Shown: positions 60,930-64,000 of the stretch, piece after piece
Layout of the letters: each line of letters begins with the position of its first letter
Numbering within the stretch: position 1 is the first letter of the stretch
DNA from: Pseudomonadales bacterium
GTDB lineage: Bacteria; Pseudomonadota; Gammaproteobacteria; Pseudomonadales; Ketobacteraceae
Reading direction: 5' to 3'
Assembly: GCA_020062665.1 (NCBI GenBank)
Contig: JAGUVW010000050.1
Location: 18,047 to 82,046 of the forward strand
DNA length: 64,000 nucleotides
Translations under genes and position numbers: made by a program
Notes under the pieces: generated by a model
The model's input: the letters and a program-made list of their open reading frames with translations, nothing else
Told to the model about the DNA's origin: nothing
Database searches by the model: none

Positions 60930-61718
60930 TCAACGCCGCCGCGGCTTCAGAATCAGTTTCATCACCCGCAGCAGCCAGTTTCTGGGCATGATGCGCGGCA
61001 GCAGACTGTAAGCCAGATTCAGCCAGCCATGCACCACCACGCCCTTGCGCTTGTGCATCGCTGCCACTGACGCGCGTGCCACCTGCGCCGATCCCAGCAC
61101 CGGCATCAGGCGCAGAAAACCAACGTCCGCCGTACCGGAAATCTGGTGAAACTCCGACGCCGTCGGGCCGGGGCAGCTTACCGTCACGCTCACGCCGGTG
61201 CCTTTCAGTTCTGCCCGCAACGCTTCGCTGAATTCGATGATGTACGCCTTGGTGGCGCCGTACACCGCCATGTAGGGCCAGGGCGTAAAACCTGACAGCG
61301 ATGCGATATTCAGAATCTTGCCCAGTCCGCGCCGCACCATGTCCACCGCGAATTTCTTCGTCATGTAGGTGGTGGCCAGCACGTTCACCTGGATCTGCTG
61401 GATTTCGGTATTTTTGTCGTCGGCGGTGAGCGGCCCCCAGGAACCCAGGCCTGCGTTGTTCACCAGAATGTCAACGGGAATGCCCTGTTCTTTGAGGGTA
61501 TCGAAAATGCGGTCGATCTCGCTGATGCGGGTGAGGTCGGCGGCCATCACGGTCACCTGGATGTTGAAATCCTTTTCCAGATATTGGGCCAGTTGTTTCA
61601 GGCGTTCTTCCCGCCGTGCCACCAGCACCAGGTCGTGTCCTTCTTCCGCCAGCACCTTGCTGATCTCGTAGCCGATGCCGCTGGAAGCGCCTGTCACCAA
61701 TGCCGTGGTCAGAGCCAT
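60930..61718 (-). CDS. Short-chain dehydrogenase/reductase
   Basis: A 262-residue classical SDR: nucleotide-binding TGASSGIG near residue 10, NNAGLGSWG, and the catalytic YGATKAY (Tyr/Lys) with the conserved Ser a few residues earlier. The C-terminal part is basic and hydrophobic (NWLLRVMKLILKPRRR), as in SDRs that act on lipid substrates. The start ATG at 61718 has AGGACGG upstream. It is divergent from an AraC regulator 89 bases away, which probably controls it. Confidence 0.9.
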   Translation of the reverse strand: MALTTALVTGASSGIGYEISKVLAEEGHDLVLVARREERLKQLAQYLEKDFNIQVTVMAADLTRISEIDRIFDTLKEQGIPVDILVNNAGLGSWGPLTADDKNTEIQQIQVNVLATTYMTKKFAVDMVRRGLGKILNIASLSGFTPWPYMAVYGATKAYIIEFSEALRAELKGTGVSVTVSCPGPTASEFHQISGTADVGFLRLMPVLGSAQVARASVAAMHKRKGVVVHGWLNLAYSLLPRIMPRNWLLRVMKLILKPRRR

Positions 61719-61807
61719 CACTGCCGTCCTGTCGTCGATAAAACGTCTATGGTAATGGCTTTTATGCCAATAGCAATCACTGCACGGTGGCGGCGTTGGA
61801 ATGCCCG

Positions 61808-62887
61808 ATGATTCAGCGTACCCTATGGCTTCATCGCAATGGCGAGATTTCAACGAGCATGCCTACGTCCAACAGCCCCCGTTCCGGCATCGCCATGCCG
61901 CTCATTCGCACCGTGCTGGGTTCCGTCATGCGCCAGGGTGTGGATGCCGATCAGTTTCTGCGTGAACTGCAGTTGCAGGATGCGCCGCTGCATGACATGA
62001 CGCGCCGCATTGATCTGTCCGTTTACGATCAGGTGCAGGAGCACGCGCTGAAGGTGTTGCGTGATCCGGCGTTGGGCTTGCACATGGGCGAGCAGACTTC
62101 GCCCGGCACGCTGGGATTGCTGGGACATCTGCTGATGAGCGCGCCCACCATGGGCGATGCGATCACCCAGTGGATGCACTATCACCGGCTGGTGAATGAT
62201 GCTGAACCGTCCCGCCTGCAGGTCGAGGGCGAGCAGGGCCGATTCATTTACCAGTTCCCCCGTTCCACCGCCAACTGCAATCGGATTCGCGCCGAGTTCG
62301 GCCTGGTGCAACTGCTGAAACTGGCGGATCTGATGCTGGGTATTGACCTGCCGGTGCAGCAGGTGCAGTTCGAGCACGCAGAACCGGATTATGTCAGCGA
62401 ATACCACCGCATTTTCAAGGCGCCGGTGCGTTTCAACTGCGCGCACACGGCGATTCTGTTTCCCGCTGTGTTGTTGCGCAAGGCGTTGCCTTCCGCCAAT
62501 CCCGGTGTGTATCAACTGCTGAAGGACGAAGCGGATCGCCAACTGGTGAATCTGGATGACAGCGCCAGTCTGGCCGACAAGGTGGAACAGTTTCTTTACG
62601 CCGCGTTGCAGCAGGGCAAGCCCACCATCGTGCAGGCCGCGGAACATTTCGGCATGAACGAGCGCACGTTCCGCCGCAAGCTGGAAGGCCATGACACCAG
62701 TTTTTCCGAACTGCTGGGGCAGGTACAGCTGAACGAAGCCAAACGCCTGCTTGCCATTCCCACGATTGCAATCGATGACATCGCCGAACGTCTGAGCTTT
62801 TCCGAAGCCAGTGCCTTTCACCGCGCTTTCAAGCGCTGGACAGGTCTGACGCCCAGTGAATTCCGTGATCAGGCCGGGCGCGGATAA
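61808..62887 (+). CDS. AraC family transcriptional regulator
   Basis: A regulator of about 359 residues with an N-terminal Arabinose_bd-like domain (about 30-215) and a C-terminal double helix-turn-helix (about 250-355: TIVQAAEHFGMNERTFRRKL, then IDDIAERLSFSEASAFHRAF and RWTGLTPSEFR). This architecture is typical of activators of lipid or alcohol catabolism (OruR/ArgR-like type). Possible starts are ATG 61808 or ATG 61859; the choice is uncertain. The gene is divergent from the SDR gene and overlaps the convergent ceramidase-like gene by 19 bases. Confidence 0.88.
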   Translation: MIQRTLWLHRNGEISTSMPTSNSPRSGIAMPLIRTVLGSVMRQGVDADQFLRELQLQDAPLHDMTRRIDLSVYDQVQEHALKVLRDPALGLHMGEQTSPGTLGLLGHLLMSAPTMGDAITQWMHYHRLVNDAEPSRLQVEGEQGRFIYQFPRSTANCNRIRAEFGLVQLLKLADLMLGIDLPVQQVQFEHAEPDYVSEYHRIFKAPVRFNCAHTAILFPAVLLRKALPSANPGVYQLLKDEADRQLVNLDDSASLADKVEQFLYAALQQGKPTIVQAAEHFGMNERTFRRKLEGHDTSFSELLGQVQLNEAKRLLAIPTIAIDDIAERLSFSEASAFHRAFKRWTGLTPSEFRDQAGRG

Positions 62888-63510
62888 TTCGCCAGCATTC
62901 CCCGCATCGACAGATACAGCACAGCGGCGTTGAGCAGATGCCAAAGGAAGTGCGTGCCGATTGAAAATTGCGGGCACACCGCGTTGTCGATGGAGCGGAA
63001 CAGCAGTGACAGCACGAACAGCAAGGTCGCCAGCAGCAGCGCATAGGGTTCGAGTTTTTTCTGCTGGTAATGCCAGGCACCCAGCCCGCCCACAAACACC
63101 AGTGCCGGCGCATAACCCAGGGAGCCGTTCAGCACGTGCGGGAACTGTCCTGTCAGCCACCCACCCACCAAAAACAGCAGCATCAGCACCGCTGCAATTT
63201 CCACGCGTGCCTGCACGATCCGGCGCAAGTACAGCCACAGAAACGCGGCCTGAAATAATCCGATGGGAATCACATCCATCAGCTGTGTCGCGCGGGTGGC
63301 CACGGTGTGAAACAGACCGCTGCCAATGCCGATGGCCGCCATCAAACTGATCAGCAGGATCGGCCCGCCGCTCAACCGGTTTTGCTGACGCGCCAGCCGC
63401 CAGGTACACCAGGCCGCCAGCAGAAACGCCAGATTAGTGATGGCGTTGAGCGGCTCTGCCCACAGCCCCGGTGCCAGGCGTTCGCAGTAGTCGTCGATAT
63501 AGGTGTTCAC
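62869..63510 (-). CDS. Ceramidase / alkaline phytoceramidase-like membrane protein
   Basis: A 213-residue protein with about seven helices of the CREST/alkaline ceramidase family. Candidate metal and catalytic residues lie in the usual places: YCE near residue 9-10, the SGLFHTVATRATQLMDVIP segment (Ser, His, Asp) and the C-terminal GTHFLWHLLNA (two His). It may hydrolyse an amide in a lipid; bacterial members are poorly studied. Its 3' end overlaps the convergent AraC gene, and an enoyl-CoA hydratase gene is upstream on the same strand. Confidence 0.82.
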   Translation of the reverse strand: MNTYIDDYCERLAPGLWAEPLNAITNLAFLLAAWCTWRLARQQNRLSGGPILLISLMAAIGIGSGLFHTVATRATQLMDVIPIGLFQAAFLWLYLRRIVQARVEIAAVLMLLFLVGGWLTGQFPHVLNGSLGYAPALVFVGGLGAWHYQQKKLEPYALLLATLLFVLSLLFRSIDNAVCPQFSIGTHFLWHLLNAAVLYLSMRGMLANYPRPA

Positions 63511-63541
63511 GGGATGATCCTGTGGTGAAGCCGGGGGCGCA

Positions 63542-64000
63542 TCAGGGTTCCCCTTGCGCCACGCCGGTATCTACCCCGAAATCCCCATGCCGCCCTGCAC
63601 CAGAATGAAAACGCTGGGCACCGGCCTGGGTTTCGCCGCTGCGCACCACCGCCATCCCGCGGGCAAATTCGTTGGCGAGCGCCGCATCCAGGGACAGATC
63701 CCACTGCTCATAGGCGCTCAGGCGATCGTTGCGCATGCACAGGGCGGGGAAGCGGCTGATCTCCAGCGCCAGCTGTTCTGCCTGCGCGCGGGCCTGTCCC
63801 GGCGGACACACCCGGTTCACCAGGCCCATCTGCAACGCCTCGGCCGCGTTCACGGCGCGCCCGGTCAGAATCAGATCCAGTGCCCGGCTCAGGCCAATCA
63901 GGCGGGGCAGGCGCACGGTGCCACCGTCGATCAGCGGCACGCCAAAGCGGCGGCAGAACACGCCCAGCACTGCATCCTCCGCCGCCACCCGCAGGTCGCA
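63542..64000 (-). CDS. Enoyl-CoA hydratase/isomerase family protein, 5' end outside window
   Basis: The C-terminal about 153 residues of a crotonase-fold enzyme. The frame is open to the right edge (reads CDLRVAAEDAVLGVFCRRFG inward), where the second oxyanion-hole region begins. The segment GVPLIDGGTVRLPRLIGLSRALDLILTG shows the Asp/Gly pattern in place of the usual Glu, and LVNRVCPPG follows. It probably hydrates or isomerises an acyl-CoA. The start codon is not in the window. It lies 31 bases upstream of the ceramidase-like gene on the same strand. Confidence 0.88.
   Translation of the reverse strand, partial: CDLRVAAEDAVLGVFCRRFGVPLIDGGTVRLPRLIGLSRALDLILTGRAVNAAEALQMGLVNRVCPPGQARAQAEQLALEISRFPALCMRNDRLSAYEQWDLSLDAALANEFARGMAVVRSGETQAGAQRFHSGAGRHGDFGVDTGVAQGEP

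Noticed and set aside
1..64000. CRISPR arrays, tRNA, rRNA, IS elements or prophage
   Set aside because: I found no regularly spaced direct repeats, no cloverleaf-like sequence, no transposase or integrase gene and no phage gene block.

Overview
The window is a 64 kb piece of a GC-rich (roughly 60% by eye) chromosome from a free-living, aerobic, Gram-negative bacterium. DNA polymerase II, DinG, RapA, RluA, ExbB/ExbD/TonB, a TRAP transporter, NhaD, RND efflux and several c-di-GMP proteins point to a marine-type gammaproteobacterium, of the Alcanivorax/Marinobacter/Pseudomonadales kind. That placement is inference from gene content; no marker RNA is present. I see no rRNA, tRNA, insertion sequence, prophage or CRISPR array. 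About 52 protein genes are supported, and both ends of the window cut a gene (polB on the left, an enoyl-CoA hydratase family gene on the right).

Layout. 0-10.5 kb: polB, acyl-CoA thioesterase tesB, a TRAP system (lipoprotein, periplasmic binding protein, large fused permease), dinG and a conserved unknown gene. 10.5-13.5 kb: an AT-rich intergenic region with a cluster of DnaA boxes, then a divergent PilZ / diguanylate cyclase pair and a 59-codon gene. 13.5-17.3 kb: a tightly overlapped operon of retropepsin-like protease, cysteine-less transglutaminase fused to a membrane domain, RimK-like ATP-grasp ligase and a TetR regulator. 17.4-21.6 kb: alkB-like, rluA, rapA. 21.7-26.6 kb: TetR regulator diverging from an RND efflux pair. 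26.7-33.5 kb: a detoxification block (nitronate monooxygenase, GST, LysR, carboxylesterase, old yellow enzyme, MFS). 33.5-37.6 kb: PAS histidine kinase, a decayed gene and a MORN-repeat protein. 37.6-48.0 kb: an iron-uptake island with two TonB-dependent receptors, an ExbB-ExbD-ExbD-TonB energy module, a PKHD hydroxylase, an FMN 2-hydroxyacid oxidase, an unknown outer-membrane protein and three Fur-box-like sites. 48-64 kb: HDOD-cNMP protein, fatty acyl-AMP ligase with carrier domain, ABC1 kinase, SemiSWEET / hydroxyacid dehydrogenase / metallo-hydrolase operon, NhaD, Nudix, hybrid histidine kinase, cNMP-GGDEF protein, SDR/AraC pair, ceramidase-like membrane protein.

The most unusual non-coding signals are two long palindromic elements, both between convergent gene pairs (1635-1756 and 60785-60904). 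Each has an exactly 52-bp core (44 of 52 positions identical between copies, with a compensatory base-pair change), enclosed by 34-35 bp inverted arms whose sequences are unrelated between the two loci. Other points of note: the DnaA-box cluster beside an AT-rich tract, away from dnaA or mnmG; an ExbD paralogue with Asn in place of the proton-path Asp; and the protease/transglutaminase/ATP-grasp operon, which looks like a membrane-linked amide-bond system of unknown substrate.
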